DNA of 64,000 nucleotides from CAZJRB01 sp964547995 (GCA_964547995.1 CAZJRB010000013.1:1-64000); one strand, 5' to 3'. Shown: positions 8,494 through 18,345, counted from the stretch's first letter. The notes: a model not told the origin generated them from the letters alone. Made by a program: numbers and translations.

Positions 8494-9831
8494 ATGCACG
8501 ACTGTAGACCACACCTGTGGGTGATAACCGAGTTGTATTATCCGGAAGAAACGTCGACCGGCCGTATTCTCACGGAGATTGCGGAGGGGTTGGCTGCAAG
8601 GTATTACGTACGGGTCCTTTGCGGTCAGCCGACATACTCCTTGCGCGGTGCGAAAGCTGCCAAACGTGAACAACGCAACTCTGTTGAGGTACACCGGTGT
8701 TGGGGAACTACGTGGAACAGGCTTGTCTTGCCATTGCGGCTCTGCAACTTGCTTACCCTTTGCTGCTCGCTTTTTTTGAACGTTCTTTTCCGTGTGCGTA
8801 GACAAGAGAGAGTCTTGGTTGTCACGAATCCACCTTTGCTTCCCTTTCTCGTAGCTCTCGCTTGTCGTCTTCGAGGAGTGAACTGCTTCTTGTTGATCCA
8901 CGACGTGTATCCGGAAGCTGCCGTTGTTGCTGGAATGATGAAGCCAGATACGCTAGTTTTCCAAGTACTCAATTACTGCACTTGTTGGCTTTATCGCTCG
9001 GTTGTCCGGATCATTGTCCTGGGACGCGACATGGAGAAGTCGGTAGCTAAGAAACTTGGCGCCGCGCGAGAGAAGACAGTAATCATCACGAACTGGGCCG
9101 ATCTGGACGTCGTGTACCCCGTATCTAGAGCAGAGAACCAATTGCTAAAGAGGGGCGGCTTGTCCAAGAAATTCGTCGCCCAATACGCCGGCAATATGGG
9201 ACGAACACACAACATCGAGATGGTTTTGGAGTGCGCCACACGCCTGCGCCACCGCGAAGACATTCATTTCTTGATGATCGGCTCCGGCGCGAAGAAGGCT
9301 TGGCTCAAGAAGTCGGTGCAGGAACGCAAGCTAACAAACGTTTCCATTGTCTCGCCATGTCCAAGAAGTGAGTTATGCGATTTCCTCAACGCATGCGACG
9401 TATCGATTATCCCGTTCGTATCCGGAATGGCAGGCGTTTCCGTCCCGAGTCGGATGTACAATGTTTTGGCTGCGGGCAAACCGATTATTGCCGCTGCTGA
9501 TCGTGAGTCCGAACTGGCTCAAGTCATGGAGGAAGAACAGGTTGGCTGGGTGGTGCCGCCTGACGATGTAGACGCTTTCGTGAATGTCATCCTCGAAGCA
9601 CGTAATAGTGCTCACTTGCGCGCGGAAATGGGGCGACGAGCTCGCGAGGCCGCAGAAAGAAAGTACGACCCCGATCGTGTCGTTGAACAGTTTGCTGCAA
9701 CCATCGGTGGCTTCGGCGTTTCGTCGGTACCGGAGCCGAAAATGGACCAGTTCAGGCAAAAAAGAGCAAACACCCGCTGGCCCGCTGCGCATGCTTCTGT
9801 CCCGAGGGTTTGGCCCTCCTCACGGTCCTGA
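8494..9831 (+). CDS. Glycosyltransferase family 4, WcaI-like
   Basis: Predicted GT-B retaining glycosyltransferase adding a sugar to the lipid-linked repeat unit at the cytoplasmic membrane face. The N-terminal ELYYPEETSTGRILTEIAEG and HDVYPEAAV resemble the WcaI/fucosyltransferase-like group. The C-terminal half carries QYAGNMGRTHNIE and the donor-binding SVPSRMYNVLAAGKPIIA. The start at 8494 places the first strand at the N-terminus; frames open upstream to 8383 add non-homologous sequence, and the ribosome-binding site is weak (AAGAG). A poorly conserved tail follows residue 405. It opens the plus-strand block and precedes an epimerase by 25 bases. Confidence 0.88.
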   Translation: MHDCRPHLWVITELYYPEETSTGRILTEIAEGLAARYYVRVLCGQPTYSLRGAKAAKREQRNSVEVHRCWGTTWNRLVLPLRLCNLLTLCCSLFLNVLFRVRRQERVLVVTNPPLLPFLVALACRLRGVNCFLLIHDVYPEAAVVAGMMKPDTLVFQVLNYCTCWLYRSVVRIIVLGRDMEKSVAKKLGAAREKTVIITNWADLDVVYPVSRAENQLLKRGGLSKKFVAQYAGNMGRTHNIEMVLECATRLRHREDIHFLMIGSGAKKAWLKKSVQERKLTNVSIVSPCPRSELCDFLNACDVSIIPFVSGMAGVSVPSRMYNVLAAGKPIIAAADRESELAQVMEEEQVGWVVPPDDVDAFVNVILEARNSAHLRAEMGRRAREAAERKYDPDRVVEQFAATIGGFGVSSVPEPKMDQFRQKRANTRWPAAHASVPRVWPSSRS

Positions 9832-9856
9832 AATCAAACAACGGGAAATGACTTTC

Positions 9857-10834
9857 ATGGCCCCAATATTGGTAACCGGTGCAAACGGGTTTCTCGGATC
9901 GCGCATCGTGGCCCAAATGCGGTCCGCGGCAATCGACGTTCGCTCGACCGACCTCCCGAATGGGAATTCCGCCGACCTACCCGATTTCCGACCCGCTGAT
10001 CTACTCAAGGGCACTCACTTGGCGTCACTCCTTGATGGGGTACAATGCGTTGTGCACGCTGCCGGTTTGGCACACCAGTTTCTGAGGACCCGAGAAACGG
10101 AGCGGAGACTCTTCGACATAAACGTTACCGCTACGGAGAAACTGATGCGTGCTGCCTCATCCGCCGGCGTTGAGCATTTCGTACTGATCAGTTCGGTCGC
10201 GGTCTATGGGCCTTCTGATGCCTCGCTGAGCGATGAAACAACCGCGTGCTCCCCCATCGGCGCATACGCGATTAGCAAACGCGAAAGCGAGTGTAGGGTG
10301 ATTCGAGTAGCGGAAGAAACGGGGATGCGGGCAACGATCCTCCGGATGGCCACGGTTTATGGCGAAATGGATCCCGGAAATATCGCCCGTCTGATTCGAA
10401 AGATCGACGAAGATCAGTTTGTATGGATTGGCTCGGGAAGGAATCTGAAAAGCTTGATCTATCGAGAGGATGCAGCACGGGCTTGTGTGCTCGCATCGCA
10501 ACGGACGCGAGGCAGGCAGGTCGAAGTATACAACGTTACGGGCCCGCCGTGTTCGATACAGGAGGTTGTTTGCAAGCTGGCAAGTGCGCTTCAGCGCAGA
10601 CTTCCACGTTGGCATGTTCCAGCATCGCTCGCGCGCTTCGCAACGGCAACAGGCGCTCTTCTTGTCGGCGGTCGCGGTCGTCTCGGCTCTCTGCACGCCA
10701 TGCTGCGGAAATGGCTTGCGAATGATGCATACGATGGGCGCAAGTTTCAGGAGTCGTTCGGGTTCCGGGCAGAAGTCGCTCCTGCAGAAGGTCTACGCAG
10801 GGAGGTAGCGTGGTACCGAAAGTCCGCTGCCTGA
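9857..10834 (+). CDS. NAD-dependent epimerase/dehydratase (extended SDR)
   Basis: Nucleotide-sugar SDR of about 325 residues. It begins MAPILVTGANGFLGSRI and has the catalytic serine region LISSVAVYG and the YAISK tyrosine-lysine pair. FVWIGSGRNLKSLIYREDAARA is typical of UDP-hexose 4-epimerase or 4-reductase relatives in O-antigen loci. The exact substrate cannot be told. GGGA about 10 bases before ATG 9857 supports this start over ATG 9848. It sits between a glycosyltransferase and a CapD-like dehydratase, so a role in making a 6-deoxy-HexNAc is plausible. Confidence 0.85.
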   Translation: MAPILVTGANGFLGSRIVAQMRSAAIDVRSTDLPNGNSADLPDFRPADLLKGTHLASLLDGVQCVVHAAGLAHQFLRTRETERRLFDINVTATEKLMRAASSAGVEHFVLISSVAVYGPSDASLSDETTACSPIGAYAISKRESECRVIRVAEETGMRATILRMATVYGEMDPGNIARLIRKIDEDQFVWIGSGRNLKSLIYREDAARACVLASQRTRGRQVEVYNVTGPPCSIQEVVCKLASALQRRLPRWHVPASLARFATATGALLVGGRGRLGSLHAMLRKWLANDAYDGRKFQESFGFRAEVAPAEGLRREVAWYRKSAA

Positions 10835-10876
10835 AAAGGTTCGTGAACCGTGGCCCGCCACGGAGTACAGGTTCAA

Positions 10877-12070
10877 ATGCTTGCTGATTTCGAACACCTG
10901 GCAACGGGCAGAATGCATTCGGCGTTCGCCGAGGACATGGAAGACCATCGTTCGGTCTTGGACGACAAAATCCGCGGTTCCAGGGTCGCCATCATCGGCG
11001 CCGCCGGATCGATCGGTTTTTCCGTGGTCAAGAACATCTTGCAGTTTGGTCCCGCGGGCATCGCGCTGATCGACCTTAGCGAGAACAACCTCGTGGAGGT
11101 CGTTCGCGAATTGCGTTCTTCCGAGCACATTCCAGTCCCGGAAGATTTCGCTGCACTTCCCATCGGCTTGGGCAGCGTCGAATGCACGAGATTCTTTCAG
11201 GAAACCGCACCGTTTGACTACATCTTGAACCTCAGCGCCATGAAGCACGTTCGTTCGGAAAAGGATACCTTCTGCCTTGCCCGAATGATCGACACAAATG
11301 TGTTGTTCATCTACGATCTACTGGAAAGCATCCCCTACGACTTCCGGAAGTTCTTTTCCGTTTCCTCCGACAAAGCGGCCAATCCCGCCAATTTGATGGG
11401 GGCCAGCAAGATGGTCATGGAGGAGATGCTGCGATCTCAAAGGCGGGCGTTTTCCACCGCCCGTTTTGCGAACGTCGCCTTTTCCTATGGCAGCCTTCCA
11501 TACGGGTTCCTGCAAAGAATCGAGAAGAGGCAGCCCATATCCGCGCCCGTCGACGTGAAAAGGTACTTCATGTCGCACGAAGAAGCGGGGCAAATCTGTG
11601 TTCTCTCATGCGCGCTCGGAGAAAACGCCGATGTCTTCTTCCCGCACTTCGGGCAGGGGCTCAGGGAAACAACTTTCTCCGAAATCGCCGTCAAGCTGTT
11701 GTCGCATTTGGGATTCGATCCGGTCGAATGTGCTTCGGAAAACGAGGCAAAGGCGAGAACGAGCGAGCTGATTCCGCGGAGGAAATGGCCCTGCTACTTT
11801 TCCGAAACGAACACCACCGGAGAGAAACCGTTTGAGGAATTCTATTCCACAAACGAAGAACTCGATCTTGCGCGATACAAGAACATCGGGGTTATCAAAC
11901 GTTCCTCCGGGGGTGATTCTGGGAGACTGCTGAAAGACTTCATCGAGTTTGCCAGAAAGGCCAAATTCGATAAACGTGTTACGAAAGCAGATTACGTTCG
12001 GGAATTCCGGAAGGTCGTGCCCGGACTCGATCATGCTGAAACAGACAAAAACCTTGACCAGAAAATGTAG
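10877..12070 (+). CDS. CapD-type UDP-sugar 4,6-dehydratase
   Basis: Polysaccharide biosynthesis SDR of the CapD/FlaA1 group, expected to remove water from UDP-GlcNAc to give a 4-keto-6-deoxy sugar. The Rossmann motif is GAAGSIG with VAIIGAAGSIGFSVVKNI; SVSSDKAANPANLMGASKMVMEE contains the catalytic serine and the NxMGxSK block in which a methionine replaces the tyrosine position, as is common in the group. About 397 residues, soluble, without the membrane helices of long WbpM-type enzymes. The start at ATG 10877 follows GGAG by 11 bases; a GTG at 10850 is the alternative. It is followed directly by the initiating sugar transferase. Confidence 0.85.
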   Translation: MLADFEHLATGRMHSAFAEDMEDHRSVLDDKIRGSRVAIIGAAGSIGFSVVKNILQFGPAGIALIDLSENNLVEVVRELRSSEHIPVPEDFAALPIGLGSVECTRFFQETAPFDYILNLSAMKHVRSEKDTFCLARMIDTNVLFIYDLLESIPYDFRKFFSVSSDKAANPANLMGASKMVMEEMLRSQRRAFSTARFANVAFSYGSLPYGFLQRIEKRQPISAPVDVKRYFMSHEEAGQICVLSCALGENADVFFPHFGQGLRETTFSEIAVKLLSHLGFDPVECASENEAKARTSELIPRRKWPCYFSETNTTGEKPFEEFYSTNEELDLARYKNIGVIKRSSGGDSGRLLKDFIEFARKAKFDKRVTKADYVREFRKVVPGLDHAETDKNLDQKM

Positions 12071-12084
12071 GTAGGCACTGCATC

Positions 12085-12774
12085 ATGTACTTGTTTGTCA
12101 AACGAATTATGGACATCTGCATCGCTGGAATCGCTTTGCTTCTTCTTTTCCCCTTATGGATCCCGATCATGATCATACTGCGAATGACGGGTGAGGGCGA
12201 AGTATTCTTCAGGCAGAAGCGGCTGGGCTATAACAACAGGGAATTCCTCATCTGGAAGTTCGTTACGATGCTGAACAGCGATCCGTCGGCAGGCACGATT
12301 ACGGCAAAGAACGATGCGCGAATCCTGCCCTTTGGAAAGTATTTGAGGACAACCAAAATCAATGAACTGCCCCAATTGATCAACGTCCTCACCGGCGAGA
12401 TGACCCTGGTGGGGCCGAGGCCTATAACTCGTGAGGCGTTTGATCTTTATCCCGATGATCTTAAACCCCTGATATATCGGACCAAGGCGGGAGTGACCGG
12501 TATGGGGTCAGTCGTATTCAGGAACGAAGAAGAGATTCTGGCGGAATCGGAACGCGGATTCCGGCAATGCTACAAAGACGAAATCATGCCGATCAAGGGA
12601 GCTCTGGAGGTCTGGTATCAACAGAACATCTCCTTCGTTACGGATATGAAGATCATCTTCTTGACAATTATTGCCATCATCAAGCCAGACAACTCGTTAC
12701 ATCTCAAATGGTTCAAAGACCTGCCTGTTGAACGGAGAATCGCTTTGCCTGTTGAAATGAAGAAGGCCGCATAG
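12085..12774 (+). CDS. Initiating sugar transferase (PglC/WcaJ family)
   Basis: Monotopic phosphoglycosyl transferase that loads the first sugar phosphate onto undecaprenyl phosphate. One N-terminal hydrophobic hairpin (residues 12-33) is followed by FFRQKRLGYNNREFLIWKF, the basic and acidic signature of bacterial sugar transferases, then TKINELPQLINVLTGEMTLVGPRP. Length of 229 residues fits the small PglC-like class with no upstream membrane domain. The product of the preceding CapD-like enzyme is a natural donor. It is 14 bases downstream of that gene. Confidence 0.93.
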   Translation: MYLFVKRIMDICIAGIALLLLFPLWIPIMIILRMTGEGEVFFRQKRLGYNNREFLIWKFVTMLNSDPSAGTITAKNDARILPFGKYLRTTKINELPQLINVLTGEMTLVGPRPITREAFDLYPDDLKPLIYRTKAGVTGMGSVVFRNEEEILAESERGFRQCYKDEIMPIKGALEVWYQQNISFVTDMKIIFLTIIAIIKPDNSLHLKWFKDLPVERRIALPVEMKKAA

Positions 12775-13168
12775 AGAGTCGCGTGATATCGAGTGGAGGT
12801 GGACCCCAATGTTTGGACAGCAAATGGGGCTGATTAAGGTGTAGGTACTGGGGCTTGCAGAACCGCGCCGTCGCTTCAAGGGCACACTCCGTTTCGATTG
12901 GTTTGTCTTGAAACTCGCCAAAGTGGTGCAGAACTCGCGCCGAAGTTGCGAACCTCGTTGCCTGATTGGCTGTTTTGAAAACGCTGGCGAAATAGTCATG
13001 CTGGCGACTCAGGGAAAACTGGCAAAAAAGGGTAGGCGGGGTCCCCTTTGTCCCCCCAATTGCTCAAGGCACCCTACAATCTGACCTTGACGCATACACA
13101 TGGGAATGAGTATACGCCCCTTTCCCTTTCCCGTAGCTGGTGCCCGTTTGACCCAGAAGACGACCAAG
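12775..13168. other. Intergenic region, possible insertion-sequence scar
   Basis: No gene is supported in these 394 bases. Near 12795-12825 the sequence GGACCCCAATGTTTGGACA looks like the terminal repeat of an IS3-type element, but no transposase frame and no partner end were found, so this is only a resemblance. It interrupts the otherwise tight plus-strand block and may hold a promoter for the genes that follow. Confidence 0.35.
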
Positions 13169-14389
13169 ATGGCGATGAAGATATCGTTGATTTTCGGCAC
13201 GCGACCGGAAGCTATCAAATTATGCCCGCTGATCACGGCGATGCGGGATCACCCGTATCTTGAGCCTCACGTGTGCGTGACGGGGCAGCATCGCGAGATG
13301 CTCGATCAGGTGCTCGAGGTTTTCGGGGTTAAGCCCGACGTCGATCTGGTATTGATGCGGTCAGACCAGACGTTGGGAGAACTGACCTCCCGAGCGGTTC
13401 GTGCCGTGGATCGGTGTCTGGCAACCGCCAAACCCGGCATGGTTATCGTTCAGGGGGACACGACCACTGCTTTCTGCGCCTCGCTGGCGGGCTTCTACCA
13501 TCAGATTCCCGTTGGTCACGTTGAAGCGGGGCTCCGGACCTGGAAGAAGTACTCCCCCTTTCCCGAGGAAATCAATCGGGTCCTGGCAACACGGTTGGCC
13601 GACTACCATTTTGCTCCGACCGAGCAGTCAAAAAGGAATCTCCTGGCGGAAGGCGTCTCCGAAGACAGGGTGTTTGTCACGGGCAACACGGTCATAGACG
13701 CCCTTCTGGCGGCGGTAGAAAAGATCCGCGAGGCCCCGCCCGAGATCCCCGGCCTGCCATCGGACCTCTTGAACGATTGTGAGAGAAGCCTGGTGCTCGT
13801 GACCGGCCATCGTCGCGAGAACTTTGGCGAGGGGTTCCATTCCATCTGCAAGGCGATATCGAATCTCGCCGGCCGATTCACGAAGGTTGAATTTGTCTAC
13901 CCGGTCCACCTGAACCCGAATGTGCGCGAGCCGGTTTACCGTTTGTTGGGCAACCGGAACAACATTCACTTGGTGGAGCCGCTTGGTTACCTGCCGTTTG
14001 TTGCGTTGATGAATCGGGCCAAAGTGGTGCTGACCGATTCGGGCGGAGTCCAGGAAGAGGCGCCCAGCCTGGGTAAACCCGTCCTTGTGATGCGTGACAC
14101 CACGGAGCGCCCCGAGGCAGTCGCGATGGGCACGGCCCGACTGGTCGGTACCGATCCCCACGTGATCACAGAGAGCGTTTCTCGTCTGCTGACGAATGTT
14201 GACGCCTACGCCCGGATGGCCAACGCCGTCAACCCCTATGGCGACGGCCAGGCTTGTAGCCGAATTCTTGCTGGCTGCGAAACCGCTCTGATGGGTCAAG
14301 CCTGTCCGCGTCGGACAGAGCCCTCTCAACCATGCATACAACCAAACATTTGTGATGAGCAGGAAGCGCTTGTCAAAGGATTGCTGTAA
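13169..14389 (+). CDS. wecB: UDP-N-acetylglucosamine 2-epimerase (non-hydrolysing), copy 2
   Basis: Makes UDP-ManNAc from UDP-GlcNAc. The family start KISLIFGTRPEAIKLCPLI, the GHVEAGLRTW motif, VTGHRRENFG, and TDSGGVQEEAPSLGKPVLVMRD with TTERPEAV are all canonical, closer to enterobacterial WecB than the copy at 3700. From ATG 13169 the protein is 406 residues, with about 40 extra C-terminal residues that are cysteine-containing and not family-like. ATG 13175 is an equally good start. No UDP-ManNAc dehydrogenase is visible beside it, so the product may be used directly or passed on to a later enzyme. Confidence 0.93.
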   Translation: MAMKISLIFGTRPEAIKLCPLITAMRDHPYLEPHVCVTGQHREMLDQVLEVFGVKPDVDLVLMRSDQTLGELTSRAVRAVDRCLATAKPGMVIVQGDTTTAFCASLAGFYHQIPVGHVEAGLRTWKKYSPFPEEINRVLATRLADYHFAPTEQSKRNLLAEGVSEDRVFVTGNTVIDALLAAVEKIREAPPEIPGLPSDLLNDCERSLVLVTGHRRENFGEGFHSICKAISNLAGRFTKVEFVYPVHLNPNVREPVYRLLGNRNNIHLVEPLGYLPFVALMNRAKVVLTDSGGVQEEAPSLGKPVLVMRDTTERPEAVAMGTARLVGTDPHVITESVSRLLTNVDAYARMANAVNPYGDGQACSRILAGCETALMGQACPRRTEPSQPCIQPNICDEQEALVKGLL

Positions 14390-14451
14390 TAATACCAGAA
14401 TCGCCTGGAGATCAGCGTAACGCACACCTATCAAAATCGTCGGACTACTTC

Positions 14452-15600
14452 ATGGTTGAGCCGTTTGAGAAGCCGATCTACGTTACTCGCCCCTTTCTTC
14501 CCCCGTTGGAAGATTTCTGCGAGGGGCTGGAGGAGATCTGGGAGAATGCCTGGCTGACAAACGACGGTCCTGTGCTTCAGCGTTTCGCGAGGCGGCTGGA
14601 GAACTACCTTCAGTCGAAGAACATCTGCCTGTTCAACAACGGGACGTTGGCGCTGCAAATCGCTCTGCAAGGGATGGGTATCTCAGGCGAAGTCATCACG
14701 ACACCGTTCACTTTCGTTGCAACCACCCACGCCCTGCACTGGAACAATATCCGCCCCGTTTTCTGTGACATCGAACCCGACTATTACACGCTGGATCCGG
14801 AACGAGTCGAGGCGGCCATCACGCCACGTACCACGGCCATCCTCGCCGTTCACGTGTTCGGGCACCCGTGCAATCTGGGAGCCCTGGCCGACATCGCGCG
14901 GCGTCACGATTTGAAGCTGGTTTACGACGCCGCTCATGCATTCGGCATTGAGGTGGGCGGCAAGCCGATTGCCCATTTTGGCGACATCAGCATGTTCAGC
15001 TTCCATGCGACGAAGCTGTTTCATTCCATCGAAGGCGGCCTGCTGGCTTTTCAGGAGTCGAGCCTGAAGAGTGTTTTCGATTATCTCAAGAACTTTGGAT
15101 TCGAGAACGAACTCGAAGTCGTCATGCCCGGCACGAATGCCAAGATGAGCGAAGTGCACGCCTTGATGGGCATGAAGATCCTGGAATATCTTGATGGGAT
15201 CATTTTCAAACGTCGCCAAATTGCCGCGGTTTACTGCGAGCAGTTGCAGGAGATTCCCGGCATTCATCTTCCGCCGCTGCCTGCCGGCGACGTCCGATAC
15301 AACTACGCCTACTTTCCAATCGAAATAGACGAGCAGGAATTCGGGGTCGGCCGCGACGAGTTGTGCGAGGGACTCAAGGAATCCAATGTGTTCCCCCGTC
15401 GCTACTTCTATCCCCTAATCTGCGATTACGCATGTTACCGAAGCATATCCGTCGACGACCCGTTGACCGTAGCCAGAAGAGTTGCCGGACGAATCATGAC
15501 ATTACCGATCTACGAAAGCCTCGACGTCGAAGCCGTATACCGCATCTGCAGAATAATTCGGCAAATCCAAGAGAGGACGCGCCTCGTCAAGGCGGCATAG
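14452..15600 (+). CDS. DegT/DnrJ/EryC1/StrS aminotransferase
   Basis: PLP-dependent aminotransferase that puts an amino group on a 4-keto (or 3-keto) nucleotide sugar. The 382 residues include NGTLALQIALQ, TTPFTFVATTHAL, the aspartate in VYDAAHAFG, and the PLP lysine in FHATKLFHSIEGG near residue 188. In context it could aminate the product of the CapD-like dehydratase to give a 4-amino-4,6-dideoxy sugar, or that of RmlB. It has no acetyltransferase partner nearby. It precedes the flippase by 30 bases. Confidence 0.92.
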   Translation: MVEPFEKPIYVTRPFLPPLEDFCEGLEEIWENAWLTNDGPVLQRFARRLENYLQSKNICLFNNGTLALQIALQGMGISGEVITTPFTFVATTHALHWNNIRPVFCDIEPDYYTLDPERVEAAITPRTTAILAVHVFGHPCNLGALADIARRHDLKLVYDAAHAFGIEVGGKPIAHFGDISMFSFHATKLFHSIEGGLLAFQESSLKSVFDYLKNFGFENELEVVMPGTNAKMSEVHALMGMKILEYLDGIIFKRRQIAAVYCEQLQEIPGIHLPPLPAGDVRYNYAYFPIEIDEQEFGVGRDELCEGLKESNVFPRRYFYPLICDYACYRSISVDDPLTVARRVAGRIMTLPIYESLDVEAVYRICRIIRQIQERTRLVKAA

Positions 15601-15630
15601 CACCCCGGCAATATCCTACGACCCGATACC

Positions 15631-17190
15631 ATGAGCAGCTCCCTCAAGTCCAAGACCGTTCGTGCTCTTTCCTGGAGTTTCGTTGAAACTGTAGGGATGC
15701 GCGGTCTCCAGTTTGCAATCTGGATAATCCTCGCCCGGCTGCTGGTGCCCGACGAGTTCGGCCTGATGGGGATGCTCGCCATTTTCCTGGCTTTGGCACA
15801 AACGTTTCTTGATAGTGGTTTTGGGGCCGCGTTGATTCAGAAACAAGATGCCACGCATGTCGATTCTTGCTCGATTTTTTATTGCAACATCGTCGTCGGT
15901 CTGATTGCCGCGGGGTTGCTCTGCCTTGCCGCGCCATGGATCGCGGGGTTCTTTCACGAGCCGATTCTGACCCCGCTCACTCGCTTCCTTTCGCTGAACA
16001 TTGTCATCAACTCGTTCGGCCTGATCCAAACGACGTTACTGGTCAAACGCATCGACTTCAAGACACAGACGAAAATCAGCCTGACTGCGGTAGTAGCTTC
16101 CGGCGTCATTAGTGTCACGCTAGCGTTCAACGGGTTCGGCGTCTGGAGCCTGGCGATTCAAATGCTATGCACCAACCTGTTCCGTACCGTTCTCCTGTGG
16201 ATATTCAACTCCTGGCGTCCCTCGCTAGTCTTCAGCTTCACGGCGCTGCGACCGCTTTTTGCTTTTGGCTCGCGTCTACTTACTGCCAGTTTGATGAACA
16301 CCATCTTCCAAAATATTTATCTGGTTGTCATCGGAAGGCTGTTTTCAGCGGGAATCCTTGGATTTTACGCACGTGCAAAGATGTTTCAAGAGTTGCCGAC
16401 GATATCGTTGTCACAACTGGTAGATCGCGTTATGTTCCCCGTGTTCTCAGCCATCCAGGACGACACGGAACGCCTGAAACAAAACATGCAGAAGGCATTG
16501 AAGACCTTGGCTCTCGTGAACTTTCCCTTGATGATCGGTCTGGCTGTCGTGGCCAAGCCGTTGGTTCTCGTGCTGTTGACCGACAAATGGGCACCTTGCA
16601 TTCCGTACTTGCGATTGCTTTGTGTGGCCGGAATGTTATATCCGCTCCACGCGATCAATCTGAACGTGCTGAAGGCCCAAGGACGTTCGGACCGCTTCTT
16701 GCAACTAGCGTCTATTGACCACGCCCTGCAAATCGTTGCCTTGGTAATCACGATTCCGTGGGGCATCGAGGGGATTCTTTGGGGCTATATCGCGTCGTCC
16801 ATCATTTGTTATGGCGTTAATACCTGGTACACGGTACGGATGGTCCACTACTCTCTGAGGGAGCAAATACGAGACATTCTGCCCTATTTGTTAATGGCCG
16901 GTGCGATGGGTAGCATAGCTTGGGCCTTCCAGTACTTGCCCATACCTTACGTTACGGTCTTGCTGCTCCAGGTTACTGTCGGCCTTGCCGTTTACCTCTT
17001 GTTGTGCAATCTGTTCCGGCCGTCGGCCTTTGTGGAAGGCTGGGCCGTCCTCACTGCAAGGGGTTCTTCGCGAGTCAAAAGCAGGCGGGCAAACAGTGGG
17101 CGACGGACGATCGTGTTGCACAAAGGCAGGTTAGCCTACAAGATCGCTCACAGACGATGGGATACACGGCAGACTTATGAACAGGAGTGA
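15631..17190 (+). CDS. Oligosaccharide flippase, Wzx-like
   Basis: Predicted to flip the undecaprenyl-linked repeat unit across the cytoplasmic membrane. The 519-residue protein has about twelve to fourteen hydrophobic segments and starts with SSSLKSKTVRALSWSFVETVG, typical of the MOP/PST flippase superfamily; WIILARLLVPDEFGLMGM and the later VLLTDKWAPCIPYLRLLC are characteristic. Residues after about 470 form a basic soluble tail. It sits beside the aminotransferase and directly before the FkbM methyltransferase. Confidence 0.9.
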   Translation: MSSSLKSKTVRALSWSFVETVGMRGLQFAIWIILARLLVPDEFGLMGMLAIFLALAQTFLDSGFGAALIQKQDATHVDSCSIFYCNIVVGLIAAGLLCLAAPWIAGFFHEPILTPLTRFLSLNIVINSFGLIQTTLLVKRIDFKTQTKISLTAVVASGVISVTLAFNGFGVWSLAIQMLCTNLFRTVLLWIFNSWRPSLVFSFTALRPLFAFGSRLLTASLMNTIFQNIYLVVIGRLFSAGILGFYARAKMFQELPTISLSQLVDRVMFPVFSAIQDDTERLKQNMQKALKTLALVNFPLMIGLAVVAKPLVLVLLTDKWAPCIPYLRLLCVAGMLYPLHAINLNVLKAQGRSDRFLQLASIDHALQIVALVITIPWGIEGILWGYIASSIICYGVNTWYTVRMVHYSLREQIRDILPYLLMAGAMGSIAWAFQYLPIPYVTVLLLQVTVGLAVYLLLCNLFRPSAFVEGWAVLTARGSSRVKSRRANSGRRTIVLHKGRLAYKIAHRRWDTRQTYEQE

Positions 17191-17195
17191 AATGC

Positions 17196-18320
17196 ATGTC
17201 ACCTTTTCTTCTCAATTTGACACAGGAAGTGCTGGACCACATCTGTGAGTCCTACGGCACGGACAACTGGGATTATTCCCGTTTCGGCAAGCCCAACAAA
17301 CGCCTCAAGAGGATACTGCTTTCGACAATCGGCTCTCTCTGCAAACGAGCGGGATTGGGGATTGTTGTTCTGGATTCCTTTTCCGCCAGGTATGAGAGCA
17401 TGGTGCGTGATTACGGCGAGGGACTTTCTCGCCTTTACGACATGCTCGAGGATGAGTATTCCAAGCAAATGCTCGTGAAGGTAATCGCCTATCGGATTCT
17501 GGGGCATCGCAGGTTGAAACTACCAGTGAACACTCCGGAATACTGGGCGACGAGGAAGAAGGCACGCTCGATGATTTCGGGCAAGAACACGATTTGCGGT
17601 ACGTTCCGGGACGAACCATTGAGTACCTTCACGCTCGACGACATCGGATATCCTATTGGGTTGTACGGATTACCGATTACTATCGCTGACATGTTCATCC
17701 TGCACGCCTATGCCTACGACAGGATAGCTCCGCCAGTCAAGGCAGAACCGGGCGACTACGTGATCGATGCTGGCAGTTGCTGGGGAGACGCGACGCTCTA
17801 CTTCGCGCACGAGGTGGGGCCGACCGGAAAGGTTTATGCTTTTGAGTTCGTTCCCGAAAACGTCGATATCTTGTTAAAGAACTTGCACGAGAACGAGGAG
17901 TTGTCGCGGCGAGTTGAAGTTGTCCAGCATGCCCTCTGGAGCACCTCTGGAGAACGTTTGTGCTTCTCCAATCAGGGGCCCGGCAGTCGGGTGGGTGTTG
18001 CCGGCACCGCTGAATTAAATCGCTCCGTCACGAGTGTGACGATTGACGATTTTGTTGCTGATCTGAGCCTTCCGAGAGTCGACTTCATCAAGATGGATAT
18101 CGAAGGCGCAGAGTTTGAGTCACTCCAGGGTGCTCGTAAGACCATCAGAAAGCACCAGCCCACTCTCGCAATAAGTTTGTATCATAAACTGAGCGACTTT
18201 GCCACTATTCCTGCCTTTTTGTCGTCTGTCGGCGTGAATTACAGGTACTACCTCGACCACTCCACGATTCACTCGGAAGAGACCGTGTTGTTTGCCACGG
18301 CCAGATATCCGGCACGTTAG
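17196..18320 (+). CDS. FkbM-family methyltransferase
   Basis: SAM-dependent methyltransferase, likely O-methylating a sugar of the polysaccharide. The SAM-binding region GDYVIDAGSCWGDATLYFA lies near residue 185, VYAFEFVPENVDIL follows, and the FkbM hallmark VDFIKMDIEGAE is near residue 290. About 180 residues before the methyltransferase fold have no recognised domain. ATG 17196 is preceded by AGGAG at eight bases; a GTG at 17187 overlaps the flippase stop. It belongs to the same transcript as the flippase. Confidence 0.88.
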   Translation: MSPFLLNLTQEVLDHICESYGTDNWDYSRFGKPNKRLKRILLSTIGSLCKRAGLGIVVLDSFSARYESMVRDYGEGLSRLYDMLEDEYSKQMLVKVIAYRILGHRRLKLPVNTPEYWATRKKARSMISGKNTICGTFRDEPLSTFTLDDIGYPIGLYGLPITIADMFILHAYAYDRIAPPVKAEPGDYVIDAGSCWGDATLYFAHEVGPTGKVYAFEFVPENVDILLKNLHENEELSRRVEVVQHALWSTSGERLCFSNQGPGSRVGVAGTAELNRSVTSVTIDDFVADLSLPRVDFIKMDIEGAEFESLQGARKTIRKHQPTLAISLYHKLSDFATIPAFLSSVGVNYRYYLDHSTIHSEETVLFATARYPAR

Positions 18321-18345
18321 CGAAGTACAAGGAGTGAAGATACCC

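Noticed and set aside
8038..8901. 287-codon minus-strand frame in the divergent region
   Set aside because: It runs into the antisense of the glycosyltransferase gene and has no family resemblance.
12795..12830. IS3-type terminal repeat
   Set aside because: Only a resemblance to one end; no transposase and no opposite end were found, so it is not reported as a mobile element.
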